Source: Mesorhizobium neociceri (GTDB lineage: Bacteria; Pseudomonadota; Alphaproteobacteria; Rhizobiales; Rhizobiaceae). From it: a stretch of DNA of 64,000 nt. This document shows positions 1 to 8,737 of the stretch, in pieces. A model generated the notes under the pieces. The model searched no databases, had not been told where the DNA came from, and was given only the letters and a program-made list of their open reading frames with translations. The position numbers were made by a program, and so were the translations under genes. Each line of letters starts with the position of its first letter. Positions within the stretch are counted from its first letter, which is position 1. Location: positions 496,001 to 560,000 of the forward strand of contig NZ_JACDTY010000001.1 in assembly GCF_013520985.1 (NCBI RefSeq). Reading direction: 5' to 3'.

Positions 1-326
1 GAGGTGGCGGCGAGCCAGCCGTCGACATGGCGGATTTCCTGGTAGGCCCTTAGCCGCTTGTCGTCATGGTCGATCAGCTGGAACGAGACGACGACCTTGT
101 GTTCGAGATGCAGCTCCTGGACGTAGCAGACATGGACTTCCGCCGTGTAGATGGTCAGGCGCCGCTCTTTGACATAGTCCAGCCCCATGCCCATCGCCTC
201 GAACGCCTCATCCGAGCAGCGGTCGAACAGCACGTTGTAATAGGCCATGTTGAGGTGGCCGTTGTAGTCGATCCAGTCCTTCTCGATGTCCATCGGTTTG
301 GAGACGAAGGGGGCGGGGATGGGCAT
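1..326 (-). CDS. Acyl-CoA thioesterase family protein (4HBT fold), 3' end cut off by window edge
   Basis: The reading frame opens at an ATG at 326 and runs off the left edge. The N-terminus contains the motif DWIDYNGHLNMAYYN, typical of hot-dog fold thioesterases of the FcbC/YbgC type, where the Asp/Asn-Gly-His-x-Asn segment carries the active site. About 108 residues are visible with no stop. It is divergent from the FAD oxidase at 447, with about 120 bp between the starts. The family hydrolyses acyl-CoA thioesters; the substrate cannot be read from this fragment. The family call is good and the specificity unknown. Confidence 0.8.
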   Translation of the reverse strand, partial: MPIPAPFVSKPMDIEKDWIDYNGHLNMAYYNVLFDRCSDEAFEAMGMGLDYVKERRLTIYTAEVHVCYVQELHLEHKVVVSFQLIDHDDKRLRAYQEIRHVDGWLAAT

Positions 327-446
327 GGAAACTTCCTTGTTCTGGTGCTGGACCGAGTTCTGGTGCTGGACAGGCCGCGGCAGGTGAGACTACGCATCAA
401 TAATCGCATAACAAGCATGGACGCTGGTCCATTCGCGGAGGAATTC

Positions 447-1856
447 ATGGCTCTGAGCGACCTCAATCCGGTCGAACGCAACGAGGTGGGCATCGCCGCC
501 GTGCTCGGCATCCTCAAGCAGCAGCTCGGCGAACGCTTCCAGACCGGCGCGGCGATCCGCTCGCAGCATGCTCACACCACCACCTACATTCCGACACAGG
601 CGCCCGATGGCGTCGCGTTCCCGGAGACGACCGAAGAGGTGCAGGAGATCGTGCGCGCCTGCGCCGCGCATCGCGTGCCAGTGATCGCCTTTGGCGTCGG
701 CTCTTCGCTGGAGGGCCACACCAACGCGCCTGGCGGCGGCATTTCGGTCGACACCTCGCGCATGAACCGCATCCTGTCGGTCAACCCTGAAGACCTTGAC
801 TGCACGGTCGAGCCCGGCGTGACGCGCGAGGATCTCAACCGGCATTTGCGCGACACCGGCCTGTTCTTTCCGATCGATCCCGGCGCCAATGCCTCGCTCG
901 GCGGCATGGCGGCGACGCGGGCCTCCGGCACCAATGCTGTGCGCTACGGCACGATGCGTGAGAATGTGCTGTCGCTGACGGCTGTCATGGCCGATGGCGA
1001 GACGGTGACGACCGGCAAGCGGGCGAAGAAGAGCTCGGCCGGCTACGACCTGACGCGGCTGCTGGTCGGCTCGGAAGGCACGCTCGGCATCATCACGTCG
1101 CTGACGCTGAAGCTGCAAGGCATTCCGCAGGCGATCTCCGGCGGCGTGTGTCCGTTTCCGAGCCTCGAGGCAGCCTGCAACGCTGTTATCGCGACCATCC
1201 AGATGGGCATTCCGGTGGCGCGCATCGAACTGGTCAACGCGCTGCAGATGCGGGCGATGAAGAATTATTCCAAGCTCGATTATCCCGAGAGCCCGTGCCT
1301 GTTCGTCGAATTCCATGGCAGCGATGCCGGCGTTGCCGAGCAGGCCGAAACCTTCGGCGCCATCGCCGAGGACAATGGCGGCGGACCGTTCCTGTGGACC
1401 AGCGTCGCCGAGGAGCGGACGAAATTGTGGAAGGCGAGGCACGACGCCTACTGGGCATCGCTGACGCTGCGGCCCGGCACCAAGGGCCTGTCGACCGATG
1501 TCTGCGTGCCGATCTCGCGGCTGGCCGAATGCGTTGCCGAAACCGAGGCCGACATTACCGAGATGGGCCTGGTCGCGCCGATCGTCGGTCATGCCGGCGA
1601 CGGCAATTTCCATGTGCTGGTGCTGATGGATGTGAATGATCCCAAGGAGATCGCGCTGGCAGAGAAATTCGTCGCGCGGCTGAACATGCGGGCGATCGCC
1701 ATGGACGGCACCTGCACCGGCGAACACGGCATCGGCCAGGGCAAGATCGGCTTCCTGCGCCATGAACTCGGCCATGGCGTCGACATCATGCGTTCCATCA
1801 AAAAAGCGCTCGACCCGCAAGACATCATGAACCCGGGCAAGATATTACCTGCATAG
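447..1856 (+). CDS. FAD-binding oxidase, D-lactate/glycolate dehydrogenase (GlcD/Dld) family
   Basis: A 469-aa flavoprotein of the VAO/PCMH type. The FAD-binding segment AFGVGSSLEGH lies near residues 81-91. The C-terminal FAD-oxidase domain carries HAGDGNFH and GEHGIGQGK, and the protein ends in the usual DPQDIMNPGKI. This matches cytochrome-dependent D-lactate dehydrogenases and GlcD-like 2-hydroxyacid dehydrogenases, which pass electrons to the respiratory chain. The frame is open further upstream to 66, but the ATG at 447 has a strong GGAGGAA ribosome site 5 bases before it, and the upstream part overlaps the divergent thioesterase gene. An in-frame ATG at 417 is the alternative start. 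Length is normal for the family. The substrate (D-lactate, D-2-hydroxyglutarate or glycolate) is not determined. Confidence 0.88.
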   Translation: MALSDLNPVERNEVGIAAVLGILKQQLGERFQTGAAIRSQHAHTTTYIPTQAPDGVAFPETTEEVQEIVRACAAHRVPVIAFGVGSSLEGHTNAPGGGISVDTSRMNRILSVNPEDLDCTVEPGVTREDLNRHLRDTGLFFPIDPGANASLGGMAATRASGTNAVRYGTMRENVLSLTAVMADGETVTTGKRAKKSSAGYDLTRLLVGSEGTLGIITSLTLKLQGIPQAISGGVCPFPSLEAACNAVIATIQMGIPVARIELVNALQMRAMKNYSKLDYPESPCLFVEFHGSDAGVAEQAETFGAIAEDNGGGPFLWTSVAEERTKLWKARHDAYWASLTLRPGTKGLSTDVCVPISRLAECVAETEADITEMGLVAPIVGHAGDGNFHVLVLMDVNDPKEIALAEKFVARLNMRAIAMDGTCTGEHGIGQGKIGFLRHELGHGVDIMRSIKKALDPQDIMNPGKILPA

Positions 1857-1876
1857 CCGAAATGTGAGGAGCGGCA

Positions 1877-2376
1877 ATGCGATACGGGACCGAGACTATT
1901 GAGCCCCTGACTATAAGCGCATCGCGCGGCAAGACACTGTTGTTGCTGTCGGCCAGCCTCTTCTTTGTCCTGGCCTGCGCTTTCCTGATTCATGTCTCCA
2001 AGGACGGCGACACCGCCGGCCTTTGGTGGTGCATTGCCTTTTTCGGGCTGGGCGCGTTGGTGTTTGCCTGGCAGCTTGTGCGCCCGCAGATTCTGGTGCT
2101 GAACGGACAAGGTTTCAGTCTCGGCGGCGGTCTTGTTCGATCGCCCAAGCTGGTCCCCTGGAAGGATATCGAAGGCTTCTTCGTCGTCCATCGTCGGCGC
2201 AGGATCGGCGATATGATCGGCTACAATTTCGCACCGGGGTCAAGAAAAGCTCGGTCATGCGCAGCGTCACCAAAAGCCTGGGCGCCGAAGCCGCATTACC
2301 CCAGGGCTGGACATTGTCGCCCGAGGAGATGGTAGTGCTGCTGAACGAATATCGCCGAAGGGCCATGGTGGGATAA
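1877..2376 (+). pseudogene. Small membrane protein, frameshifted (STM3941-like family?)
   Basis: The first frame (from ATG 1877) encodes two hydrophobic helices (about residues 20-40 and 45-65) followed by a PH-like segment ending KDIEGFFVVHRRRRIGDMIGYNFAPG. After the CCGGGG at about 2234-2239 this frame degrades into Arg/Pro-rich nonsense and stops at 2335. The frame one base back continues sensibly (KKSSVMRSVTKSLGAEAALPQGW ...) to a stop at 2376. Restoring one base in the G run would give a single protein of about 166 aa. This is either a real one-base deletion or a homopolymer sequencing error. The family name is a guess from the layout of two helices plus a short soluble tail. Confidence 0.6.
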
Positions 2377-2423
2377 GACCGCGGGGCGCAAGAGCTGTGT
2401 CGTCGCTGGGGGAGGGCCAATAG

Positions 2424-2930
2424 ATGCCGACATCAGAGGCGTTGTTGCCGATCGACGTGCCGCTATCGTCCGCCGGCGCGCCTTTGCCGCATGTCTTTGC
2501 CGATGAGGGCAGGCTGCTCATCGCCTATATTGCCCACAGCCCGGATCCAGAATTCGACGGCGCGAATCCGCGCTCGATCTCGTCCGTGACCGGCGATCAA
2601 TCGATCGCCATCCTGACGGCGGATTCTTATCTGGCGCTTCAGTTCGGCCCGCCAAACGACGAAGTCATTAGCGGGCACCGTTTGTATGGGCTGGGCCTAA
2701 AGCCCTATTCCGCGTTCGAAGTCCTCAATTCCTCCTGGATCGCCTCCTTCGAGAAGGCAAATCGGGTTCATTCGTCCCACACGCCGGCGCTGTTTTCCGG
2801 CTATCGGCACTTCATCCTGACGTTTCATGATTCGACGCTGGAATTCATTGCCCGAAGCTTTTCGGTCAACCTTCATCAGGGGGCGGTCCTGACTGCATTG
2901 ATGGAGAGCATCGGCGATCCCATACCTTGA
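2424..2930 (+). CDS. Hypothetical protein, 168 aa
   Basis: Unrecognised. The ATG at 2424 is preceded by GGGGGAGGG, a good ribosome site. The product is a soluble mixed alpha/beta protein with no signal peptide or membrane helix. A C-terminal segment FHDSTLEFIARSF resembles a conserved core strand and helix, but I cannot tie it to a named family. It lies 47 bp after the frameshifted gene on the same strand, so the two may be co-transcribed. Codon use is like that of its neighbours. Confidence 0.65.
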   Translation: MPTSEALLPIDVPLSSAGAPLPHVFADEGRLLIAYIAHSPDPEFDGANPRSISSVTGDQSIAILTADSYLALQFGPPNDEVISGHRLYGLGLKPYSAFEVLNSSWIASFEKANRVHSSHTPALFSGYRHFILTFHDSTLEFIARSFSVNLHQGAVLTALMESIGDPIP

Positions 2931-3008
2931 TCGGACCGCCGTTTGGACGCAGACTTCCGTGCGGGCAGACCGGGAAGAGGCGGGCTTCACCAAGGGAGGA
3001 ACGATGCC

Positions 3009-3530
3009 ATGGCAATGTCACGCAAGGAAGAAGCGCGGGCGCTGAGCACTGATGAACAGGGTCTGGTCGACAAGTCGCATCATCCGGCGGTGCAGGAGCT
3101 TGCCGACAGCGACCTTGGCAATCTGGTCAAGCTGCTGCGGGAACGGCGCAACAAGGCACAGACCGAGGCGCATCGCCGGCGGCGCGAGATACGCGGCAAA
3201 GGCGCTCCGAAAGGTGCGGCAGCTTCGAAAGCCGATGGCGGCTCGCAGCTCAAGCTCGAGGTTCTGGCGATGGCCATGCGGCGGCTGAACGGCGAGGCCG
3301 AGCGTCGCCGGCAATTGGCAGCGCGGGTCTCGCTGGTCACGAATGCCCGCAACGCACTGGCCAGGAAGCAAGAGGCCGCCGCGAACGGGCCGGATTTCAA
3401 CGCGCGCACCGCACATAAGGGCATGCGGTCGGTGGCCAACCAGCGGCCTCCGGATCTGGTTCGGCCGGCGGAGCGCGGCCGGCAGCGGCAAGCGGCCAAG
3501 GTGGCGCAGGCAAAGCGCGACGCGCGCTGA
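3009..3530 (+). CDS. Hypothetical basic protein, 173 aa
   Basis: Lys/Arg/Ala-rich soluble protein with a predicted helical middle (DLGNLVKLLRERRNKAQTEA) and a very basic tail. The segment GSQLKLEVLAMAMRRLNGEAERR is the most structured part. No catalytic motif is seen. The start was chosen at ATG 3009 because AAGGAGGA sits about 8 bases upstream; the frame is open from 2943. Its charge pattern suggests nucleic-acid binding, but that is inference only. Confidence 0.6.
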   Translation: MAMSRKEEARALSTDEQGLVDKSHHPAVQELADSDLGNLVKLLRERRNKAQTEAHRRRREIRGKGAPKGAAASKADGGSQLKLEVLAMAMRRLNGEAERRRQLAARVSLVTNARNALARKQEAAANGPDFNARTAHKGMRSVANQRPPDLVRPAERGRQRQAAKVAQAKRDAR

Positions 3531-3660
3531 GCTTCTTTGGTGTGGACGGCCTGGATGAAGTTTGCAGTCTAAGGCGCGCCGCGCCAAGGAAATTGCCTCT
3601 TTATCGACACGCTGATGCGGGTAGAGTGCGGCTGACTTTCAATCAACCCGTTCGGAGCTG

Positions 3661-6600
3661 ATGCTCGCACGCCTGTTCGTGATCTTCGGTGGCTTGTTCG
3701 TGCTGGTGCTGCTTGCGGCGCTGGTGGTGCCGTATTTTATCGACTGGACCGGCTACCGCGCTGAGTTCGAGCGCGAGGCGAGCGCCATTCTCGGCCGCAA
3801 GGTGACGGTGCAGGGCGATGCGACGGCAAGGCTGTTGCCGTTCCCGTCGGTCACCTTCTCCAATGTCACCGTCGCCGGTGGCCCAGGTGGCCAGCAGGCA
3901 ATGACCGTCGAGACGTTTTCGATGGATGCGGAGTTGGCGCCGTTCCTGCGCGGCGAAGTGCTGATCTTCGACATGCGGCTGGTGCATCCGAAGGCGACGA
4001 TCGACATCGCCGATGACGGTACGGTCGACTGGGCGATGCGGCCGTCCTCACCTTTCGATATCAACCAGATCTCGATCGAGAAGCTGACGGTGACCGACGG
4101 CGAGATTGCGCTCAGCCATGCCGCGGGCGGGCGCAGCCATCTGATTTCTGAAATCAATTCGACCATCTCCGCCAAGTCGCTGGCTGGCCCGTGGCGCATG
4201 GACGGCACGTTGCGGCTCGATGGCCTGCGCTCGACCGTTGCCGCGTCGACCGGCAAGGCCGAGGGCAACGGCCAGATGCGGCTGAGGCTCAAGGTCGATC
4301 CCGATGCCTATCCGCTGGTCGTCGAGACCGACGGCAATGCCGGCATCGTCAACGGGGCTGCCGTCTACTCCGGCCAGTTCAAGATTTCCGGGAATGACAA
4401 GAATAGTCCCGACAAAAGTGCGGCCGCGCTGCGCGGCACCGATGGCGAGGTTGTCGAGGTCAATACGGGCAAGGTCAGCGCCGGCAAGCCCGATCCGGGG
4501 TTTCGGCTGAACGGCAAGTTCTCGCTCGATCACCAGAAGCTTGGCGTCGACGAATTCCGCTTCGAGACCGGGCCGCTCGACAATCCCTATACCGCCGACG
4601 GCAAGGCTTCGGTCGATCTTGGCCTGAAGCCCAGCTTTACCATCGAAGCCAATGGCGCGCAGGTGCAACTGGACGAAGCGGTGGGTGCTGAGAAGGGCGC
4701 CGGCCTGACACTGGATCAGCGCATTGCCGGAATTGAGCAGGCGCTGCTCGACCTGCCGAAGCCGACCATACCCGGCACTGTCGAGGTCAAGCTGCCGGCG
4801 GTCGTAGCCGGCGACACCACCGTGCGCGACGTACATCTCTCCGCCGAGCCGGTCGAGGGCGGGTGGTCGGTGAAGTCGATGGCCGCGACCTTGCCGGGAC
4901 GCACCACGCTGGAAGCCAGCGGCATGCTCAGCGTCGAGGATCATTTCGGCTTCACCGGCTCGCTGCTTCTGGCGGTGGCGCAGCCTTCCGGCTTTGCTGC
5001 CTGGTTGTCGAAAGATGTCGACGAGGCGATCCGCCGCCTGCCGGCTGCCGGCTTCAAGGCCAAGGTCGATCTTTCCGAGGACCGCCAGGCGTTCAGCGAC
5101 CTCGAACTTATCCTTGGCAAGGCAAAGTTTTCCGGCCGCATCGATTCCAGCCAGCCGGACGGCGCCAGGCCATCGGTGCTGATGCGGCTCCAGGGCGGTG
5201 AGCTCGATGTCGACGGGCTGACGGCCTTCGCCTCGATCTTCGTCAGTGACAAGGGCACCAACCGCTTTTCCGATCGCGACCTCGATTTCCAGATCAAGGC
5301 CGGGCCGGTCAGCGCCGGCGGGCTCACCGCCGACACGGTCGATACCGCGCTCAGGCTGCGCGATGGCCTGCTCGAAATCGACCGGCTGTCGATTGGCGGC
5401 CTTGCCGGCGCGTCGATCAGCGCCACCGGCCGGATCAAGGATTTCCCGGCAAGCCCGACCGGCAAGCTCGACGCCTCGGTGGTCGCCGTCGATCTGAAGC
5501 CGCTGATCGACATTGCCGCGCAGCACTATCCCGATAATGATGTGCTGAAGGGGCTGGCAAGCCGCACCGCCGCCTATCCCGAACTGTTCCAGGACGCCCG
5601 CGTCGATCTGGTGGCAAGTGCCGCCGATAATGGCGACGGCACGACAGGGCTGGCGGTCAGCGGGCAGGGCAAGGCCGGCGGCTCGTCCTTTTCGGCGTCG
5701 CTGTCGGGCAAGGGGGCCGTCGGCCAGCTGCTCGAGGCGCCGGTGACGCTGACCTTCAACGCCAGGAACCCCGATGCCACGGCGCTGCTGGCGCTCTACG
5801 GTTTGCCGGCGCTGCCGCTCGGCATGCTGGGTCAGGCAAGCACCGATATTTCGGCCAAAGGCACGCTTGGCGGCGGCCTGGCAACGAGCTTCAACCTCGC
5901 CGCCGATGATTTCAAGGCGACGTTCGACGGCACCGTCGCCGAAAGCCCGCAAGGCGCCACCGTCAAAGGCAAGATCGGCCTCGACGCCTCCGACATCGAG
6001 CCGTGGCTGATGACGACCGGCGTCGGCCTGCCGGGCATGGGGACGGGCACCTCGACCTCGCTCAGCGCCGATGCCGATTTCGGCAATGGCCTTTTGGTGC
6101 TGAGCGGTCTCAGCGGATCCATCAACGAAGCGGCGGTGTCGGGCGACGTCAACATCGATGCGAAGCAGGGCCTGCCGCATCTCTCAGGTGCGCTGGTGCT
6201 GGACGAGCTCGATCTCGACCCGATCGCGGTGGCGCTGTTTGGTGACCAGTCGTTCCTGGCCAGCAATGGGAGCTGGCCGACGGCGCCGTTCAGCCAGAAA
6301 TCCAGCCTGCCGTTCAGCGCCGACCTCGATTTGACCACGGCAACCCTTGCCGCCGGGCCGATGGCGACGGCCTATGATGCGTCGCTGTCGCTGAAACTCG
6401 ACCAGGAAGGCATCCGCGTTTCGGACCTGAAGGCGAAGCTGCTCGGCGGCGCGCTCACCGGGCTGTTCGAGTTGAAGAACACAGACGGCACCGGGCTGTT
6501 CTCCGGCCAGATGAAACTTGCCGGCGCCGATCTGGCGACTGTGCTGCCCAATGCCGGTCTCAGCGGCAGCGGCGATTTCTCGACTGGCCTGTCGACCAGC

Positions 6601-7614
6601 GGCAAATCGGTCGATGCGATGATCGCGGCACTCTCCGGCTCCGGCACCGCGGCGCTGAAGGGGCTGACCATTGCCGGCGTCAATCCCGATGCCTTCGGCG
6701 CCTTGATCGCCAAGGCCGATGCGATCGGGCGCGACATCGACGTAGCCAAGACCGCGGGCTTTGCGCCTGACATCGCCGGCGACGGCAGTTTTGCAGCCGG
6801 CGATACCGACATCGCCTTTACGGTTGCCGGCGGCACGCTCAGGGCGCCGCCGGTCAAGCTGGAAAACGCTGGGGCGGCGCTGTCCGCCGACATCGCGGCG
6901 GACCTCAACACCAGCACCGTCGCCGCCAGGGGCACGATCACCTATAAGCCCGGCGACGAGGCGCTGGTCGGATCGGATCCGACGGTCAATTTCAGTGTCG
7001 ACGGGCCGTTCGGTGCGATGAAGAAGCAGTTCGACAGCGAGCCGCTGGCGCAATTTTTGACTCAGCGCGCGCTGGAAAAGGAGCAGCAGCGGGTCGAGGC
7101 GATGCAGGCCGCGCTGCTCGAGAAACAGCGGCTGCGGCGCGAAGTGCGCTATTACGCTGCTCTGCAGACCGAACGCGACAACGCGGCCGAGGAATTGCGC
7201 AAGCAGGAGGAAGCGGCGCGGCTGAAAGCGGAGGCTGACGCCAAGGCGAAGGCAGAAGCCGACGCCAGGGCACAGGCCGAAGCGGATGCGAAGGCCAAGG
7301 CCGATGCCGAAGCAAAGGCCGATGCCGCTGCGAAAGCGCAGGCGGAGGCCGACGCCAAGGCTAAGGCGCAGGCCGAGCAGCAGGCTGCCGAAGACGCCGC
7401 CAAGGCCGAAGACGAACGCAAGAAGGCTGAGCAGGCGATGCGGACTGCTTCGCAGGAAAAGGCCAGGCTGGAGGCCGAGCGCAAGGCTCAGGAGCAGGCG
7501 CCGAAGGTCGACCGCTCACTGCCCGGCGTCAATGACGGTTCGGCCCCGGCGCCGCCGAAGCCCAGGACAAATCCGTTCTCGGTCGACAATCTGCTGAAGT
7601 CGCTGGGCAATTAG
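3661..7614 (+). CDS. AsmA family protein with a long TolA-like Ala/Lys/Glu tail
   Basis: A 1317-aa protein beginning with one membrane helix (residues about 3-26, LFVIFGGLFVLVLLAALVVPY). The typical AsmA start FIDWTGYRAEFEREASAILGRKV follows, then a very long periplasmic beta-rich region, and near residues 980-1100 an AsmA C-terminal domain (LSGSGTAALKGLTIAGVNPDAFG). AsmA-like proteins are bridge-type or assembly factors acting between the inner and outer membrane of Gram-negatives, many in phospholipid transport. From about residue 1115 the chain becomes a charged coiled coil, and residues about 1185-1258 are nearly pure Ala/Lys/Glu/Asp/Gln repeats like the TolA stalk. The protein ends with a proline-rich stretch and NPFSVDNLLKSLGN. 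The tail is unusual for AsmA. The gene stands alone on its strand and its stop overlaps the convergent RHH gene by 4 bases. Confidence 0.88.
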   Translation: MLARLFVIFGGLFVLVLLAALVVPYFIDWTGYRAEFEREASAILGRKVTVQGDATARLLPFPSVTFSNVTVAGGPGGQQAMTVETFSMDAELAPFLRGEVLIFDMRLVHPKATIDIADDGTVDWAMRPSSPFDINQISIEKLTVTDGEIALSHAAGGRSHLISEINSTISAKSLAGPWRMDGTLRLDGLRSTVAASTGKAEGNGQMRLRLKVDPDAYPLVVETDGNAGIVNGAAVYSGQFKISGNDKNSPDKSAAALRGTDGEVVEVNTGKVSAGKPDPGFRLNGKFSLDHQKLGVDEFRFETGPLDNPYTADGKASVDLGLKPSFTIEANGAQVQLDEAVGAEKGAGLTLDQRIAGIEQALLDLPKPTIPGTVEVKLPAVVAGDTTVRDVHLSAEPVEGGWSVKSMAATLPGRTTLEASGMLSVEDHFGFTGSLLLAVAQPSGFAAWLSKDVDEAIRRLPAAGFKAKVDLSEDRQAFSDLELILGKAKFSGRIDSSQPDGARPSVLMRLQGGELDVDGLTAFASIFVSDKGTNRFSDRDLDFQIKAGPVSAGGLTADTVDTALRLRDGLLEIDRLSIGGLAGASISATGRIKDFPASPTGKLDASVVAVDLKPLIDIAAQHYPDNDVLKGLASRTAAYPELFQDARVDLVASAADNGDGTTGLAVSGQGKAGGSSFSASLSGKGAVGQLLEAPVTLTFNARNPDATALLALYGLPALPLGMLGQASTDISAKGTLGGGLATSFNLAADDFKATFDGTVAESPQGATVKGKIGLDASDIEPWLMTTGVGLPGMGTGTSTSLSADADFGNGLLVLSGLSGSINEAAVSGDVNIDAKQGLPHLSGALVLDELDLDPIAVALFGDQSFLASNGSWPTAPFSQKSSLPFSADLDLTTATLAAGPMATAYDASLSLKLDQEGIRVSDLKAKLLGGALTGLFELKNTDGTGLFSGQMKLAGADLATVLPNAGLSGSGDFSTGLSTSGKSVDAMIAALSGSGTAALKGLTIAGVNPDAFGALIAKADAIGRDIDVAKTAGFAPDIAGDGSFAAGDTDIAFTVAGGTLRAPPVKLENAGAALSADIAADLNTSTVAARGTITYKPGDEALVGSDPTVNFSVDGPFGAMKKQFDSEPLAQFLTQRALEKEQQRVEAMQAALLEKQRLRREVRYYAALQTERDNAAEELRKQEEAARLKAEADAKAKAEADARAQAEADAKAKADAEAKADAAAKAQAEADAKAKAQAEQQAAEDAAKAEDERKKAEQAMRTASQEKARLEAERKAQEQAPKVDRSLPGVNDGSAPAPPKPRTNPFSVDNLLKSLGN

Positions 7615-7838
7615 GGCGGGTTCATTCCACGCTTCGCCCAGTCCAGTACGTGGAGCCTGAGCGCCGAGGACAGATTGGCGTCGCGCGGCCGGGTTTCGTC
7701 GATTTCGGCGACAAGGGCGGCGAGCGTCAGCTTGCGTGCCGCGGCGATGGCGACGAGGTCGTCGTAAAAAGGTTTTTCGAGCGAATAGCTGGTGCGGTGG
7801 CCGCGGATCGTCACGGAGCGTTTTTCGACCGGGCTCAC
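7611..7838 (-). CDS. Ribbon-helix-helix domain protein (RHH_4 type)
   Basis: A 75-aa protein with the core VEKRSVTIRGHRTSYSLEKPFYDDL followed by AAARKLTLAALVAEID, the usual ribbon plus two helices of short DNA-binding RHH_4 proteins of alphaproteobacteria. The start was set at GTG 7838, which yields the common N-terminus MSPVEKRSVT; an ATG at 7895 in frame would overlap the upstream DUF4169 gene by 44 bases. It is the last of three minus-strand genes (sspB, DUF4169, RHH), an order commonly conserved in rhizobia. Its targets are unknown. Confidence 0.8.
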   Translation of the reverse strand: MSPVEKRSVTIRGHRTSYSLEKPFYDDLVAIAAARKLTLAALVAEIDETRPRDANLSSALRLHVLDWAKRGMNPP

Positions 7839-7851
7839 CGCAGGCTGCCCA

Positions 7852-8046
7852 TCAATCGTCCTGATCTTCCGGACGTTCGCGACGATGGCCGGCAACGAAG
7901 TTTTCAGCCTTGTCGGAAATCAGCCGGTCACGGGTTTTTTCGGCTTTGGAGCGGCCGTGCAGAGCACGGTTCTCGCCGGCCTGCCGCTCTTTTTCGGCGC
8001 GCGCCTTCTGCTTGCGGACCTGGCGAAGATTGACGATTTCGCCCAT
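7852..8046 (-). CDS. DUF4169 family small basic protein
   Basis: A 64-aa, very charged helical protein (MGEIVNLRQVRKQKARAEKE ...) matching the DUF4169 pattern: an N-terminal EIVNLRQVRKQKAR helix and a later KAEKTRDRL segment. Function is unknown. It sits 18 bp downstream of sspB and 13 bp upstream of the RHH gene, so it is probably in one transcript with them. Confidence 0.82.
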   Translation of the reverse strand: MGEIVNLRQVRKQKARAEKERQAGENRALHGRSKAEKTRDRLISDKAENFVAGHRRERPEDQDD

Positions 8047-8064
8047 GTCGCGCTGTCCGCGCCG

Positions 8065-8610
8065 CTACTTCTTGCGGAAGGCGTCGAGCGACACGACGTC
8101 GGCGCCCTTGCCGGCGGCGGCATCGGCCACGGCCGGCTTCTTCTCGGCTTCAGCAGCGGCGGCCTTCTTCTCGGCTTTCGGCTTTTTCTCGGAGACGATG
8201 GCCAAGGGCTCGGGAGCCGGCTGTGCCGGCGTTTCGTCTTCCGAGGGAATGTCGGTCTTGACGTCGAATTCGAGTTCGAAGTTGACCGACGGGTCGTAAA
8301 AGCCACGTACGGCCGAGAATGGGATTTCCAGTTTCTCCGGCACATCGGAGAAGGACAGCCCGACCTCGAAGCCGGTATCGGTCACCTTGAGGTCCCAATA
8401 CTGGAACTGGATGACGATGGTCATCTGTTCGGGATAACGCTCGCGCAGCCTGGACGAGACGCGCACGCCCGGCGCGCCGGTCAAAAAAGTGATGAAGAAA
8501 TGATGATTGCCGGGAAGGCCGGTGCGCGCGACTTCGGCCAGCACCTTGCGCATGACGCCGCGCAACGCCTCCTGGGCCAGAATGTCGTAGCGGATGTGGT
8601 CGTCGGCCAT
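8065..8610 (-). CDS. sspB: SspB-family ClpXP adaptor protein
   Basis: A 181-aa protein. The first 120 residues form the SspB substrate-binding fold (IRYDILAQEALRGVMRKVLAEVA, HHFFITFLTGAPGVRVS, YPEQMTIVIQFQYWDL). A long Lys/Ala/Glu-rich linker follows, and the chain ends in DVVSLDAFRKK, the short ClpX-docking tail expected of the adaptor. SspB tethers ssrA-tagged proteins to ClpXP for degradation, so it acts with the tmRNA encoded at 11.5-11.8 kb. Length and layout are typical of alphaproteobacterial SspB. Confidence 0.92.
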   Translation of the reverse strand: MADDHIRYDILAQEALRGVMRKVLAEVARTGLPGNHHFFITFLTGAPGVRVSSRLRERYPEQMTIVIQFQYWDLKVTDTGFEVGLSFSDVPEKLEIPFSAVRGFYDPSVNFELEFDVKTDIPSEDETPAQPAPEPLAIVSEKKPKAEKKAAAAEAEKKPAVADAAAGKGADVVSLDAFRKK

Positions 8611-8737
8611 GTGCTGGTCGGGTTCCGTTGAATCGTCCGCATAGCTGTAATCAAGCTTGAGGGCGGCGTAAACCGGATATAGATCGCAGGCACGCCGAAG
8701 CGAAGCCTATCACTGACGATTTGATCGCTTGGTTCGA

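Noticed and set aside
390..1820. 476-aa minus-strand open frame opposite the FAD oxidase
   Set aside because: Antisense shadow of a clearly coding gene in GC-rich DNA; composition is Arg/His/Gly rich with no recognisable domain.
4048..6180. 710-aa minus-strand open frame inside the AsmA gene
   Set aside because: Mirror of AsmA codons; AsmA frame has a signal anchor and family motifs, the antisense one does not.
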